Positions 17,670-26,453 of a stretch of DNA of 64,000 bases are shown here, piece by piece. Position 1 is the stretch's first letter; each line of letters starts with the position of its first letter. Source of the stretch: Methanocorpusculum labreanum Z. Lineage in GTDB: Archaea; Halobacteriota; Methanomicrobia; Methanomicrobiales; Methanocorpusculaceae. The notes beneath the pieces were generated by a model. It did no database searches and had not been told where the DNA came from. It saw only the letters and a list, made by a program, of their open reading frames with translations. A program made the translations under genes and the position numbers. The stretch is from contig NC_008942.1 in the NCBI RefSeq assembly GCF_000015765.1, forward strand, positions 124,001 through 188,000. Reading direction: 5' to 3'.

Positions 17670-18587
17670 TTAACTGCTTTTAATCTTACCGTCTTTCCCT
17701 GACAGAATACCCTGTTTTCTCAGGTCGGAGACGACTCCTGACAGATACTCAGGGGATATATCAAAGGAAATCACATCTTTAGTCCCTTCGAGCGGGAAGG
17801 CCGGGGCATCCAATGCAGCGAGCAGATCCGCTTCACTCTGTTTTCCCTCCGAAACAAGTTTGTGTATCTGACCGATCAGAGCCTGTTTGAAAAAGACCGC
17901 ATCCACGAATCGCGCAGCCTCGTCATCTTCGACATCCATATGATCCAGCATCTCGGTCAGATCCTCGATATCGGATACGAACAGGATCTCAACACCAGCG
18001 GTGATAATGAATTCCGTGGTCGACGAGGTCCTGATGTGACTGACGAGTTCCGTTTCGTGCAGATCCTCTTCCGTTACGCCGTTAAAATCGGTATATGCAT
18101 ACATAACGCGGAGATCGCCTGCCTCCTTTGTTCCAAGAAGCGTGTAGCACTCTTTCTCCTCGGATACCTCCAGAAGTTCGTTGTCCTCAAGGGTCCCAAG
18201 GATCATCAGTGCATTCATGAACTTGTCGGTTGCCTGTTTTTGGACATCCTCTCCCATCGCATCGATCGACTCTGCCTGCGCGAGAAGTTGTGACGGCGTT
18301 GCATCCGTCAGACAGTCGCCTGCTTTGTGCGACTGGAAAAACTCCTCGAGGGTCTTTTTGCGTCCAAGAAGGTCAGCTTTGAGTTCATCCAGATCGGCGT
18401 CCGACTCCCGCGCATGTATTTTATCTATAAGCTGCAGGATTGACGATATGCTTCCCTCAAAGTAGGGTGTTCCCGAAAAGCTGTGCTCGACGGATATCCG
18501 TGACGGACATCCTTTTTCCCGTAGATACTTCTGAAACGCGGATGCGTCTTCGCGGGAATAGAATGTGATCTTTTCTTCCAGTGTCAT
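17670..18587 (-). CDS. Conserved-looking acidic protein, function unknown
   Basis: A 305-residue soluble, acidic, mainly helical protein with no signal peptide or membrane segment. I recognise no family. The N-terminal third (ITFYSREDASAFQKYLREKG, SRISVEHSFSGTPYFEGSISSIL) could be a small alpha/beta domain of ACT or ferredoxin-like type. The middle is a long helical, acidic region. The C-terminal 60 residues (FDISPEYLSGVVSDLRKQGILSGKDGKIKSS) look like a winged-helix-style end. It is transcribed divergently from amtB with about 230 bp between them. Coding potential is supported by length and codon use only. Confidence 0.7.
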   Translation of the reverse strand: MTLEEKITFYSREDASAFQKYLREKGCPSRISVEHSFSGTPYFEGSISSILQLIDKIHARESDADLDELKADLLGRKKTLEEFFQSHKAGDCLTDATPSQLLAQAESIDAMGEDVQKQATDKFMNALMILGTLEDNELLEVSEEKECYTLLGTKEAGDLRVMYAYTDFNGVTEEDLHETELVSHIRTSSTTEFIITAGVEILFVSDIEDLTEMLDHMDVEDDEAARFVDAVFFKQALIGQIHKLVSEGKQSEADLLAALDAPAFPLEGTKDVISFDISPEYLSGVVSDLRKQGILSGKDGKIKSS

Positions 18588-18639
18588 CTGGATATCTGGT
18601 ATGTTCTCTTCATGGTTATTAATTCTGCTCGACTATGAC

Positions 18640-18821
18640 ACTTGTTAACATGGAGCATAATGTTTTATACAGGGAGCACAAACATTATAAGTGCACATCA
18701 ACACCACTTAAAATCCGGAATACAGTTCGGTCTCCGGGGGTGGTGCAAACTACCACGGGTTATCGGCGGGACTGTTTTTTGGGTTATTTGTATTTGGTTG
18801 TGCTGATTAGGTGAATTACTC
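18640..18821 (+). promoter_or_regulatory. amtB-glnK promoter region and leader hairpin
   Basis: The region between the divergent orphan gene and amtB has TATA-like stretches (TTTTATACAG near 18663 and ATTATAAG near 18685). A leader hairpin pairs GTGGT with ACCAC (18740-18756). A palindromic TGTTAACA occurs near 18645. I looked for a GGTAA...TTACC-type NrpR operator and did not see one. Confidence 0.4.
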
Positions 18822-20021
18822 ATGGATCTTGATACTGGCGCAACAGCCTGGGTTCTCATTTCAGCAGCATTAGTGTTGATGATGGTTCCCGCAGTAGGGC
18901 TGTTCTATGGCGGAATGGTAAGGAAGAAAAACGTCATCTCGACGATGATGCTGTCCTTTGTGGCTCTCGCCCTTGGAATTGTTCAGTGGATCATCATCGG
19001 CTACTCGCTTGCCTTCGGTGCTGACGTAGCTGGAGTGATCGGCTGGTCTTTGGATTACATAGGTTTGTCCGGGGTCCCGATCGATGGTGTGACTGGCGGA
19101 ATACCTGACATACTGTTCATCTGTTTCCAGATGATGTTCGCGTGTCTGGCACTTGCGATCCTGACCTCCGGTATTGTAGGAAGGGTCAAAATGTCCTCCT
19201 ACATAGTCGTAGGCCTTCTGTGGCTGACCTTAGTATATGCTCCTCTGGCACACTGGGCCTGGGGCGGCGGCTGGGCATACAGCCTCGGTGCTCTCGACTT
19301 TGCCGGCGGAACAGTCGTCCACATCAGTTCAGGATTTGCAGCCCTCGCTCTTGCTTTAGTCATAGGTAAGAGGGTCGGGTACGGCAAACAGATGTTCAGA
19401 CCCCACAACATCCCGATGACACTCATCGGCGGAATGTTCCTGATTGTAGGCTGGTTCGGATTCAACGCAGGTTCTGCCCTTGCTGCAAACCAACTCGCTG
19501 CAAGTGCATTCCTGGTAACTGCAGCAGCTGCAGCGACCGGAGCACTCACGTGGATGGCCCTTTCCTGGAAGAGCGGAAAGCCGAACTCACTCGGTTTCAT
19601 CTCGGGAGCAATCGCAGGATTAGTCGGAATCACCCCGGCAGCAGGCTACGTCAATGTTGGCGGCGGACTTCTGATTGGTATCATCACGGCAGCTGTCTGT
19701 TACGCAGCCCTGTCCTGGAGAATTAAGGCCGGGCTCGACGAGTCTCTCGATGCCTGGGCAATTCACGGTATGGGCGGTTTCGCCGGAGCAATTCTTACGG
19801 GTGTCTTTGCAGTCTCCGCAATCTGCGGGGTCGGCGGACTTCTCGAAGGAAACGTGATGCAGTTTGGAATTCAGATCCTCGATGCGGTGATCGCAGTGGT
19901 TTACGCCTTTGGCATGACCTTCATCATCGGCTGGATCATCAACAAGACCATGGGACTCCGGGCTACGGAGGATGAGGAATACATTGGTATGGACCTTGCC
20001 CAGCACGGTGAGCAGGCATAA
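18822..20021 (+). CDS. amtB: Ammonium transporter, Amt family
   Basis: Conducts ammonium/ammonia across the membrane. 399 residues with eleven predicted hydrophobic helices. Signature segments are VGLFYGGMVRKKNVISTM (about 26), DFAGGTVVHISSG (about 156, with the first pore histidine), GWFGFNAGSA and DAWAIHGMGGFAGAI (about 310, second pore histidine). The C-terminal cytoplasmic tail (ATEDEEYIGMDLAQHGEQA) is the part that contacts GlnK. A PII gene follows after 20 bp, the standard amtB-glnK operon. It could matter for the ammonia-dependent PurF proposed in this window. Confidence 0.96.
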   Translation: MDLDTGATAWVLISAALVLMMVPAVGLFYGGMVRKKNVISTMMLSFVALALGIVQWIIIGYSLAFGADVAGVIGWSLDYIGLSGVPIDGVTGGIPDILFICFQMMFACLALAILTSGIVGRVKMSSYIVVGLLWLTLVYAPLAHWAWGGGWAYSLGALDFAGGTVVHISSGFAALALALVIGKRVGYGKQMFRPHNIPMTLIGGMFLIVGWFGFNAGSALAANQLAASAFLVTAAAAATGALTWMALSWKSGKPNSLGFISGAIAGLVGITPAAGYVNVGGGLLIGIITAAVCYAALSWRIKAGLDESLDAWAIHGMGGFAGAILTGVFAVSAICGVGGLLEGNVMQFGIQILDAVIAVVYAFGMTFIIGWIINKTMGLRATEDEEYIGMDLAQHGEQA

Positions 20022-20041
20022 GCAAAACGAGGTTTCAGAAC

Positions 20042-20374
20042 ATGAAAATGATAACAGCTATCATCCGGCCTGAAAAGGTGGATGAGGTATTGAATGCACT
20101 TGAGCAGAACAACATTCCGGGTGTCACGATCACTGAAGTTCTCGGACGCGGTGAACAGGGCGGCGTCTGTCTTCAGTACAGGGCCGGTAAAATGCAGGTG
20201 AAAACCCTGCCAAAGACCAAACTCGAGATCGTCGTCCCCGACAAAGATGTGGATACGCTGATAAAAGTCATCCGTGAGCACGCACGGACCGGGAAAAAGG
20301 GAGACGGCCGGATCTTTGTTCTGCCTGTTGAGGCAGCAGCATGGGTCAGGACCGATGAGTACATCACCGGATAA
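20042..20374 (+). CDS. glnK: Nitrogen regulatory protein PII (GlnK)
   Basis: Trimeric sensor of 2-oxoglutarate and ATP/ADP that blocks AmtB. 110 residues: the N-terminal MKMITAIIRPEKVDEVLNAL, the T-loop region GRGEQGGVCLQYRAGKMQV, the B-loop ARTGKKGDGRIFVLPVE and the C-loop are all present. The T-loop tyrosine that is uridylylated in enterobacteria (Tyr51) is Met here, while the Tyr at position 46 is kept, so uridylylation control is unlikely. It is cotranscribed with amtB. Confidence 0.96.
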   Translation: MKMITAIIRPEKVDEVLNALEQNNIPGVTITEVLGRGEQGGVCLQYRAGKMQVKTLPKTKLEIVVPDKDVDTLIKVIREHARTGKKGDGRIFVLPVEAAAWVRTDEYITG

Positions 20375-20417
20375 TCCCCTCTCCAACCCTCTCCTTTTCC
20401 AATCTTTTTTGCTGAAT

Positions 20418-21638
20418 TCAGATGTCGTCCTTCATTCTGACGGCAGGTTTTGCCAGATGCCTTCTCGATCCGGGCGGAACTTCATACCATTTCGTTTGCA
20501 GAGTTCGTTCCTGATCCGGAACATCACGAACTTTTCCGGAACATTCCCGGCATTTGTATCCTTTGTCTTTTCCGGCAGAGGTCATCCTCCCTCCGCAGAT
20601 TGGACAGCGGGGAGATGACCGGCTCTTCTGTGTTGCAAGCAGATTCGGCCTGAACTTTTCCAGATGAAGAACGCCTTTTTGAAAACTTCCGCAGATGGTG
20701 ATCTCGTCCCCGACTACAAGTTCTCGAACAGCGTTTCGGAAGTATTTGGTCGGCTCAAAAGCGAACACCGGGATCTCCATACCGTTTGAAAGAATCGTAA
20801 ACTGGACATGTCCCCCGCGATTTGTTATCGGAAGTGATTCGACAACGCCGGAAAACCGGTAGGATTCTCCCTCGATCGGCCCTCCGTCGGGGAGCGGGAG
20901 AAGATGTGCATCCGTTCCCTGATTCGTTTCCCAGATTTGCGAGAACGCCGGCTCCTCAGTCTCCAGAAATCCGGTCGCTTTTATGGCCCACTTGGGCGTA
21001 TCTCCCCGTATTCCATACAGAACCGGATCTTTTCCATGGGGGACACAGACGATCTCTCTTCGAATAAAATCCACCGTGTCCCAGGTATGCGGCGCTGTTT
21101 GCTCTTCTGAGGTAAAAAATCCCTCTTCTGCATAAATACGCGGAGTTCCAAGCACCTCGTTTTTTCGGTATGCAAGACACTCATACGTCTTGTCCGGCAG
21201 GACCGACGATACGGCGGCAAGCGCCCCGATCAGGCCCCGCCCGTTTTTGTATCCTTTATAGAGTGCGCCGATTCTTTCCAGCCGTTTTACCGTCTCTTCG
21301 ATCGTGCAGAATCTCTGCAGAGCCTGATAATAGAATGCAGGATCCGGTGGTGACTCGACCACAACTACGCCGGGATTTGTTTTCTCGCACTCGAACCTCG
21401 CAAACCGTTCCACAAATTCGCAGGCGATCTCAAAAACAACCGTTGAATCGCCCCCCGAGATCTCGAGAGAGATCCCTGCATTGCCCCGGGTTTTCCAGAT
21501 AACGTTTGGATTCAGCCGAACAAGACGATGATTCGTGACCGTAAACCCACGGCGTTTCAGCTCGTTCGCTATCAGTGCCCCAAGGTATGTGGTGCACATC
21601 CCGTCCGGTGAATCTGTGTCGTCAAGGCCCAGCAGCAT
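20418..21638 (-). CDS. tiaS: tRNA(Ile2) 2-agmatinylcytidine synthetase
   Basis: Archaeal enzyme that attaches agmatine to C34 of the isoleucine CAU anticodon so that it reads AUA. About 406 residues from the ATG giving MLLGLDDTDSPDGMCTTYLG, the family's ATP-binding start; a frame opening 27 bp upstream was not used. TCKD-like kinase region (NPNVIWKTRGNAGIS), the FLD region (YKGYKNGRGLIGALAA) and an OB-fold (YRFSGVVESLPITNRGGHVQF) follow in order. The C-terminal zinc ribbon is CPICGGRMTSAGKDKGYKCREC. A conserved tail ends VPPGSRRHLAKPAVRM. It is divergent from the XRE regulator, with only about 50 bp between starts. Confidence 0.93.
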   Translation of the reverse strand: MLLGLDDTDSPDGMCTTYLGALIANELKRRGFTVTNHRLVRLNPNVIWKTRGNAGISLEISGGDSTVVFEIACEFVERFARFECEKTNPGVVVVESPPDPAFYYQALQRFCTIEETVKRLERIGALYKGYKNGRGLIGALAAVSSVLPDKTYECLAYRKNEVLGTPRIYAEEGFFTSEEQTAPHTWDTVDFIRREIVCVPHGKDPVLYGIRGDTPKWAIKATGFLETEEPAFSQIWETNQGTDAHLLPLPDGGPIEGESYRFSGVVESLPITNRGGHVQFTILSNGMEIPVFAFEPTKYFRNAVRELVVGDEITICGSFQKGVLHLEKFRPNLLATQKSRSSPRCPICGGRMTSAGKDKGYKCRECSGKVRDVPDQERTLQTKWYEVPPGSRRHLAKPAVRMKDDI

Positions 21639-21686
21639 AAATGATATTATTTTATAGAACCGCATTACTATTACGATTATACATCT

Positions 21687-22640
21687 ATGTCCAATGACAG
21701 ACTCCTCCAGAACGTGGTCAGTATCCTCCTGATGACAGGATACAATGTCTCGGAACGCTGCGAAATTCGCCCGAGAAGTTTCGACCTGATGACATCGAAA
21801 GGAGAGAATCTGCTGGTTATCAAAGTCGTTTCACAAATAGATAGTGTAAACGAAGATATTGCCTGGGACCTGGATAAGATCGCCAGGCACCTCCACGCGG
21901 TCCCCCTTATCATCGGGGAGCGCGCGCGTGATGTAGCTTTGGAACGCGGAGCGATCTACCTTAGATACGGGATCAATGCAGTCTCGTCTGCGACCCTGTA
22001 TGATTATCTTGCAGAGGGTGAACTCCCTCTCGTGTATGCTTCACCCGGGGGTCTGTATGTCAATATCGACGCTGAAAGACTTCGGACCCTGCGTGAAGAA
22101 CAGGCGATGTCCCTTGGCGATCTTGCCCATGCCCTTGGCGTTTCCAGACGGACAATCAGCAAATACGAAGGGGGGATGGGTACGACGCTCGAGATGGCGA
22201 TGAGGCTTGAGGAATTTTTCAACGACGATATCGTAATGCCGATCGATCTGCTGCATTACACCCCTGCTGAAGAGGAACATGTTCCGGCATCACTTGCCTC
22301 CGGACACAATCCAGAGTCTGATGCCCAGCCGAAACGGCCTGAAGATCATCTCAGATCGATCGGCATCAATGTGCAGGAACTGAGACGGGCACCGTTCCAC
22401 GCCTTTGCGATGTTTGAAAACAAAACCATCCTTACCTGCTACGGTTCCCCGCAGAAAACCGTGCAGCGTGCGGAACTTGTCGGAAATATCTCCCAGATCA
22501 CCGGGACCCACTCATTGTGCGTGGTCTCCGACTACCGCAAGGAAAAGAAGATCGGCAAAACGCTGGTGATCGGCGAGGAACGTCTCAAGAACGTGGAGGA
22601 TGGAGAAGATCTTCTTGAGATGGTCACTGAGGAGAAATAA
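21687..22640 (+). CDS. Archaeal XRE-family HTH transcriptional regulator
   Basis: 317 residues. The N-terminal domain (about 1-125) has an endonuclease-like beta-alpha fold with FDLMTSKGENLLVIKVVSQID. A lambda-type helix-turn-helix follows at about 128-185: LRTLREEQAMSLGDLAHALGVSRRTISKYEGG. The C-terminal third contains DIVMPIDLLHYTP and a domain ending GKTLVIGEERLKNVEDGEDLLEMV. This is the architecture of the widespread archaeal putative HTH regulators whose targets are unknown. It lies divergent from tiaS and upstream of the nickel transporter gene, but there are about 110 bp with an operator in between, so it is not obviously cotranscribed with the transporter. Confidence 0.88.
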   Translation: MSNDRLLQNVVSILLMTGYNVSERCEIRPRSFDLMTSKGENLLVIKVVSQIDSVNEDIAWDLDKIARHLHAVPLIIGERARDVALERGAIYLRYGINAVSSATLYDYLAEGELPLVYASPGGLYVNIDAERLRTLREEQAMSLGDLAHALGVSRRTISKYEGGMGTTLEMAMRLEEFFNDDIVMPIDLLHYTPAEEEHVPASLASGHNPESDAQPKRPEDHLRSIGINVQELRRAPFHAFAMFENKTILTCYGSPQKTVQRAELVGNISQITGTHSLCVVSDYRKEKKIGKTLVIGEERLKNVEDGEDLLEMVTEEK

Positions 22641-22699
22641 TACGATTTTTCGAATCGCCGTGTTAAAATAATACAATTTCCTCCATCTGTCACGCGCCG

Positions 22700-22725
22700 T
22701 AACACTTATTATGGAATAAGTGTTA
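22700..22725. promoter_or_regulatory. Perfect palindrome upstream of nickel transporter, candidate NikR operator
   Basis: Two 11-bp arms, TAACACTTATT and AATAAGTGTTA, are exact reverse complements around a 4-bp ATGG spacer. The site ends 24 bp before the proposed start of nikMN, overlapping where a promoter would be. A gene for the nickel-responsive regulator NikR lies directly downstream of the transporter. Assignment to NikR is inferred from this position. Confidence 0.6.
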
Positions 22726-22748
22726 TTGTAATACACAGGTGAAACACT

Positions 22749-23738
22749 ACGCACATACCTGATTTTCTGTTTGGCTATAGCGGACTTGGCGTCCCTATTG
22801 GTATCGTATTCTGGATAATTGCTCTTGTTTTTATTGTTCTTGCAATTAACTGGGCAAGGAAAAATCTTGACGAGTCAAAGATCCCGATCCTTGCAGTCAT
22901 TGCTGCAGGCATTTTTGCCCTTCAGGCGTTCAATCTTCCGACCGGATTCGGGGTTTCCGGACATCTGGTCGGCGGTGCTCTTGCCGCCATCATTCTCGGT
23001 TCTCCATTTGCAGCCGTCTTTGTTCTGACGATCGTTCTGATTATCCAGGCCCTCATCTTCGGTGACGGCGGTGTTCTGGCGCTTGGCGCAAACATCATCA
23101 ACATGGGTGTTATCGCCGGTTTCGTCGGATTTTACTCATACAAAGGAATCAAATCCGTTCTCCCGAACGTCCCGGTTGCAGTCCCTGCAGGTATAGCAGC
23201 ATGGCTTGCGTGTGTTATCGCAGCATGTTGTGCAGCCGTTGAGATCGCCATTCTCGGTGCCGTTCCAATCTCTGTTGGTCTTCCAACAATGTTTATCTAC
23301 CACGCACTTATCGGTATCATCGAAGGTATCATAACTGCAATCGTGGTTACCCTGATATTCTCCGTGCGCCCTGAACTTACCGGAGATACAACGAAAAAGG
23401 CTGTCCCGATCAAGAGTGTTCTGGTCGTAGGTCTTGTTATAGCACTTATTATCGGAGGCTGTGCGGTTCTGTTCGCATCAAGCGACCCGGATGGACTCGA
23501 CAGTACTCTGCTTGTAAGCGGAGGCGTGAAGGAAGTCTTTGCTCCGGCAACGGGCGATGAGATTGTTGAGGCTGAAGATCCGATCGGCTGGGAAGCACCT
23601 ATGCCCGACTATGCGCTTGGAGATAGTATTGCCGGCGGAATCATAGCGTTGATTATAGGAATATTTGCAGCTCTTGTTGTGATCCTTATCGCGGCAAAAA
23701 TCGTCTACGCTTCCTCCACTGCGGGGAAGAGTAGTTAA
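22749..23738 (+). CDS. nikMN: Nickel/cobalt ECF transporter component, NikM-NikN fusion, ACG start
   Basis: Substrate-binding membrane part of an energy-coupling-factor nickel importer. The 329-residue frame begins with an ACG codon and then reads HIPDFLFG, exactly the conserved start of CbiM/NikM, whose N-terminal Met-His binds the metal. GGTGA lies 6 bp before the ACG. A stop codon at 22740-22742 and the absence of any ATG, GTG or TTG leave no other start; the first ATG (23103) would delete four conserved helices. FNLPTGFGVSGHLVGGALAA carries the further metal-binding histidine. The C-terminal part holds a PDGLD motif and a last helix typical of NikN/CbiN, so it is a fusion. No cbiQ or cbiO genes are nearby; they must be elsewhere. 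Confidence 0.85.
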   Translation, partial: THIPDFLFGYSGLGVPIGIVFWIIALVFIVLAINWARKNLDESKIPILAVIAAGIFALQAFNLPTGFGVSGHLVGGALAAIILGSPFAAVFVLTIVLIIQALIFGDGGVLALGANIINMGVIAGFVGFYSYKGIKSVLPNVPVAVPAGIAAWLACVIAACCAAVEIAILGAVPISVGLPTMFIYHALIGIIEGIITAIVVTLIFSVRPELTGDTTKKAVPIKSVLVVGLVIALIIGGCAVLFASSDPDGLDSTLLVSGGVKEVFAPATGDEIVEAEDPIGWEAPMPDYALGDSIAGGIIALIIGIFAALVVILIAAKIVYASSTAGKSS

Positions 23739-23831
23739 CTTCTCTTTTTTTCGTTCAACGTATGTACAACTTCCTGATTTATTCAGATTATGTAAGAACT
23801 CTAATATAGAGAAACGAACAAATACTTCAGC

Positions 23832-24251
23832 ATGGTCGGAGAGTCAGATCTTTCACGTATTGGTATATCGCTTCCAGAAAATCTTTTGAATAAATTTGAT
23901 GATATCATCGGGAAGCGCGGATACTCTTCAAGATCGGAGGGAATCCGTGATGCAATCCGTTCTTATATCACGTATTATGAATGGATGAATGACGTCTCCG
24001 GCGAGCGTCAGGGCGTCATAACCATGGTATATGATCACGATCACCGTGGACTTATGGAAGCGATCACGGAGATCCAGCACTCGAACAGGCAGATCGTTCA
24101 GTCGACGATCCACTCGCACGTCAGCGATGAACGGTGTCTCGAGGTCATTTTAGTCCGTGGACAGGGCGAACAGCTCAAACAGCTCGCTGAACGGCTGATG
24201 TCTTTGAAAGGTGTCGAGTCGGTCAAACTGACGACGATCAAAGTCGACTGA
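23832..24251 (+). CDS. nikR: Nickel-responsive transcriptional regulator NikR
   Basis: 139 residues. A ribbon-helix-helix DNA-binding domain opens the protein (LSRIGISLPENLLNKFDDIIGKRGYSSRSEGIRDAIR), followed by an ACT-like tetramerisation domain. The high-affinity nickel ligands of the family are present in HSHVSDERC (two His and the Cys), and the upstream HDHRGL region adds the fourth His. Nickel-bound NikR represses nickel uptake genes, so the adjacent nikMN and perhaps the ABC importer in this window are likely targets. It is read in the same direction as nikMN after a 93-bp gap with its own TATA-like sequence (CTAATATAG). Confidence 0.95.
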   Translation: MVGESDLSRIGISLPENLLNKFDDIIGKRGYSSRSEGIRDAIRSYITYYEWMNDVSGERQGVITMVYDHDHRGLMEAITEIQHSNRQIVQSTIHSHVSDERCLEVILVRGQGEQLKQLAERLMSLKGVESVKLTTIKVD

Positions 24252-24280
24252 TCCAATTTATAATAAAATACGAAAATCCA

Positions 24281-25414
24281 TCACTTTTTCTGCTTTGACG
24301 AAGTTGCATCAATCAAGGTATTGAGCACGTTCTCTAAAAACATGATTCCGCCCTCTATTCCTGCAATCGGTCGTGCCGCTATGGAGACCCGGCTTCTGTC
24401 AGGCGGCGTTATCCCGAGGAATGCAGCGTTTGGATAACCATTTGCTTCGAACGTTGATCCAAGGATAAGATCCGGCCGGCAGCCGGCAATATGCCCTGCA
24501 ATCTTCGTCAGATCGGTTTCAGAGGGAATGCTTACCGCATCATGGTTTCGTGCAAGCATCACCGGAACGTCCGCCCCGAAGTAGCGCTCCATCATCGATT
24601 TTGCAAACAGTGCGTAACTTTCCTGAGCACATACGGCAACGACCGGTGGTTCATATTTTCGCAGATATTTGTCGCTTGAGTAGAACAGCTGCTCGTCGGC
24701 AAGATTCCACTCTTCGAGGAGCGGGTCGATATCGGCGTTGGGAAATATATCTGCGAGTTTTGCACAGGTATCTTTCAGGTCGGGGAACAAAAACGAGCCG
24801 AGCATCGTTCCAACGCCGGATGGATACGACGGGTTTACCGAGACGGTATGCAAAGCAGCTCCTTTTCGCAGATTTTCATAGCTGTCTTTGGCAAGACACA
24901 GAGCGGTCGGGATCCCCATCTCTGTGAGAATCCGTTTTGCTTCGTGCAGATTTCCCCGCCAGAATAGATCCAGAAGGGAAACCCCGTCGATGTTCACGCC
25001 TTCCCTTGATGCATCCGTTTCGATTCCCAGCCGTTCAAAGGCGATCTTTGCTCCATCTTCGACACTCCCGATGAATCCGGGCGCATCGACAAAAATTGTC
25101 TCCTCTTCGGAAAATGCCCCCGAAAGATCTTCGCCGGTGAGTGCCGGGATACAGGTGTTTAAAACGGCGATCGGTCGCTTCGACGTTGAAAGAGTGTTCA
25201 CGACCTCTTTCAGGCGCTCGACCGTACCGAACACGATCTCTGACTCCAGAAGATACGTGCTGAACAAAGGAACCTTCAGCAGCGACCGGGGATAATAATA
25301 ACAGCCGGATGAACCGTGGATCAGCACGTTCAGTCCGGAGAAGCCGGCAAGCACTGAACAGGCCCCGGTCATCGCGCACGGCCAGACCGGATTTACGCAC
25401 AGTCCTTCATCCAT
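24281..25414 (-). CDS. Nitrogenase-like component 1 subunit, NifK/NifD-type
   Basis: Third gene of a nitrogenase-like trio. It is 377 residues, much shorter than true NifK (about 510). Cluster-ligand cysteines occupy the positions of the P-cluster motifs: NPVWPCAMTGA (about 12), HGSSGCYYY (about 38) and LNTCIPALTGED (about 87). The C-terminal segment DLILGSTFEANGYPN then GIEGGIMFLENVL matches the cofactor-domain end of the oxidoreductase/nitrogenase component 1 family. Its start overlaps the preceding D-like gene by 8 bp. It belongs to the uncharacterised NifDK-related families of methanogens. The presence of a second D/K-like gene argues against CfbD, which works as a single subunit type. 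The substrate is unknown. Confidence 0.8.
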   Translation of the reverse strand: MDEGLCVNPVWPCAMTGACSVLAGFSGLNVLIHGSSGCYYYPRSLLKVPLFSTYLLESEIVFGTVERLKEVVNTLSTSKRPIAVLNTCIPALTGEDLSGAFSEEETIFVDAPGFIGSVEDGAKIAFERLGIETDASREGVNIDGVSLLDLFWRGNLHEAKRILTEMGIPTALCLAKDSYENLRKGAALHTVSVNPSYPSGVGTMLGSFLFPDLKDTCAKLADIFPNADIDPLLEEWNLADEQLFYSSDKYLRKYEPPVVAVCAQESYALFAKSMMERYFGADVPVMLARNHDAVSIPSETDLTKIAGHIAGCRPDLILGSTFEANGYPNAAFLGITPPDRSRVSIAARPIAGIEGGIMFLENVLNTLIDATSSKQKK

Positions 25415-26453
25415 GCAGGATCGTCCTCCTCCAAAGATGGAGCATCTTCACGGTCCCGGACACACCGACCGGCAGATAGAACGGAAGCCTGACCTTGATT
25501 CCGGTCGGCGATTCGATCATCCCCAGTCTTTCGAGCGCTTCTTTTGCTACGGCGAGTGTTCCTTCGAACGGTTCGACACCGAGGCAGACATCGCGGCCGG
25601 CAAGATCCGCAAATTTCGCGAGCACTTTCTTCTGGTGCTCGGTCTCTTTCGAGATCGCCTCATTGATTTTTTCTGAAGAAACTCCGGCGGCTTTTCCCGT
25701 CTCCTGCAGGAATGCGATTGATCCGGAAAGTCCCCGCGGAAACTCGGGAATCACCGGCCGGCCAAATCTCTTTCCAAGTTCGCGTCCGGCATGTGCCGAT
25801 CGACCGTCGCGTAAAATAAAACAGGACGCCGTTCCAAGTTTTTGAAGTTCTGCAGCATCGGCATTTCTGCAGAATCTGACCGAAACGGTCAGGCCCAGAA
25901 GATCGAGCAGCCGGGCAACCTCGGCAAAATTCTCCTCGACCTCGGACTCCAGATTTTTTTCACCGATGATTGCGACTGTCCCCGGAATCGGATCCGCCGG
26001 TTTTGCCAGAGCCGAAAGGCCGATCAATGCAGCATTCTCGCCGTCCTTTGCACTTCCTCCGAGAAACCCGGACGTTGGGATATAGATGGTCCGGTCCGCA
26101 CAGGCATGTTCCCGGCAGACGGCCAGACAGTCGTCCCCGATTGTTTCCGGGACACAGGAGGTCACAACGATGATCAGTTCCGGATCCTTTGCTGCTGCAC
26201 GGTCGAGAGCCTGTCTGAGACAATCCTCTCCGCCGAAGATGACATCTTTGTCGGAAAGCCCCGAGACAAGAATCTCCGGAACGATTTTCGTCTCCGCTTC
26301 GTTCATCATCGCATGGAGCATGGAAAACGTCTGGTGGGCGCAGCCTTTGGGGGCATGCACTACCGTTACTGCTCCCGGGATAAAACAGGCGACGGAAAGG
26401 GCCCCCGTAAGAGTGCACCCGGCCATCCGTGATTCAGAGATAGTGTCTTGCAA
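25407..26453 (-). CDS. Nitrogenase-like component 1 subunit, NifD/NifE-type
   Basis: Second gene of the trio, 348 residues. Putative cluster cysteines sit in MAGCTLTGA (about 13), [12 protein letters not shown] (about 38) and [13 protein letters not shown] (about 99). There is no convincing counterpart of the FeMo-cofactor cysteine and histidine of NifD, and the C-terminal domain is short. The frame begins with a TTG that overlaps the NifH-like gene; an ATG at 26426 is an alternative that starts MAGCTL. The partner gene follows with an 8-bp overlap, so the two probably form a heteromeric component 1. A reductive tetrapyrrole, thioether or small-molecule reaction is conceivable, but nothing in the sequence decides it. 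Confidence 0.8.
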   Translation of the reverse strand: MQDTISESRMAGCTLTGALSVACFIPGAVTVVHAPKGCAHQTFSMLHAMMNEAETKIVPEILVSGLSDKDVIFGGEDCLRQALDRAAAKDPELIIVVTSCVPETIGDDCLAVCREHACADRTIYIPTSGFLGGSAKDGENAALIGLSALAKPADPIPGTVAIIGEKNLESEVEENFAEVARLLDLLGLTVSVRFCRNADAAELQKLGTASCFILRDGRSAHAGRELGKRFGRPVIPEFPRGLSGSIAFLQETGKAAGVSSEKINEAISKETEHQKKVLAKFADLAGRDVCLGVEPFEGTLAVAKEALERLGMIESPTGIKVRLPFYLPVGVSGTVKMLHLWRRTILHG

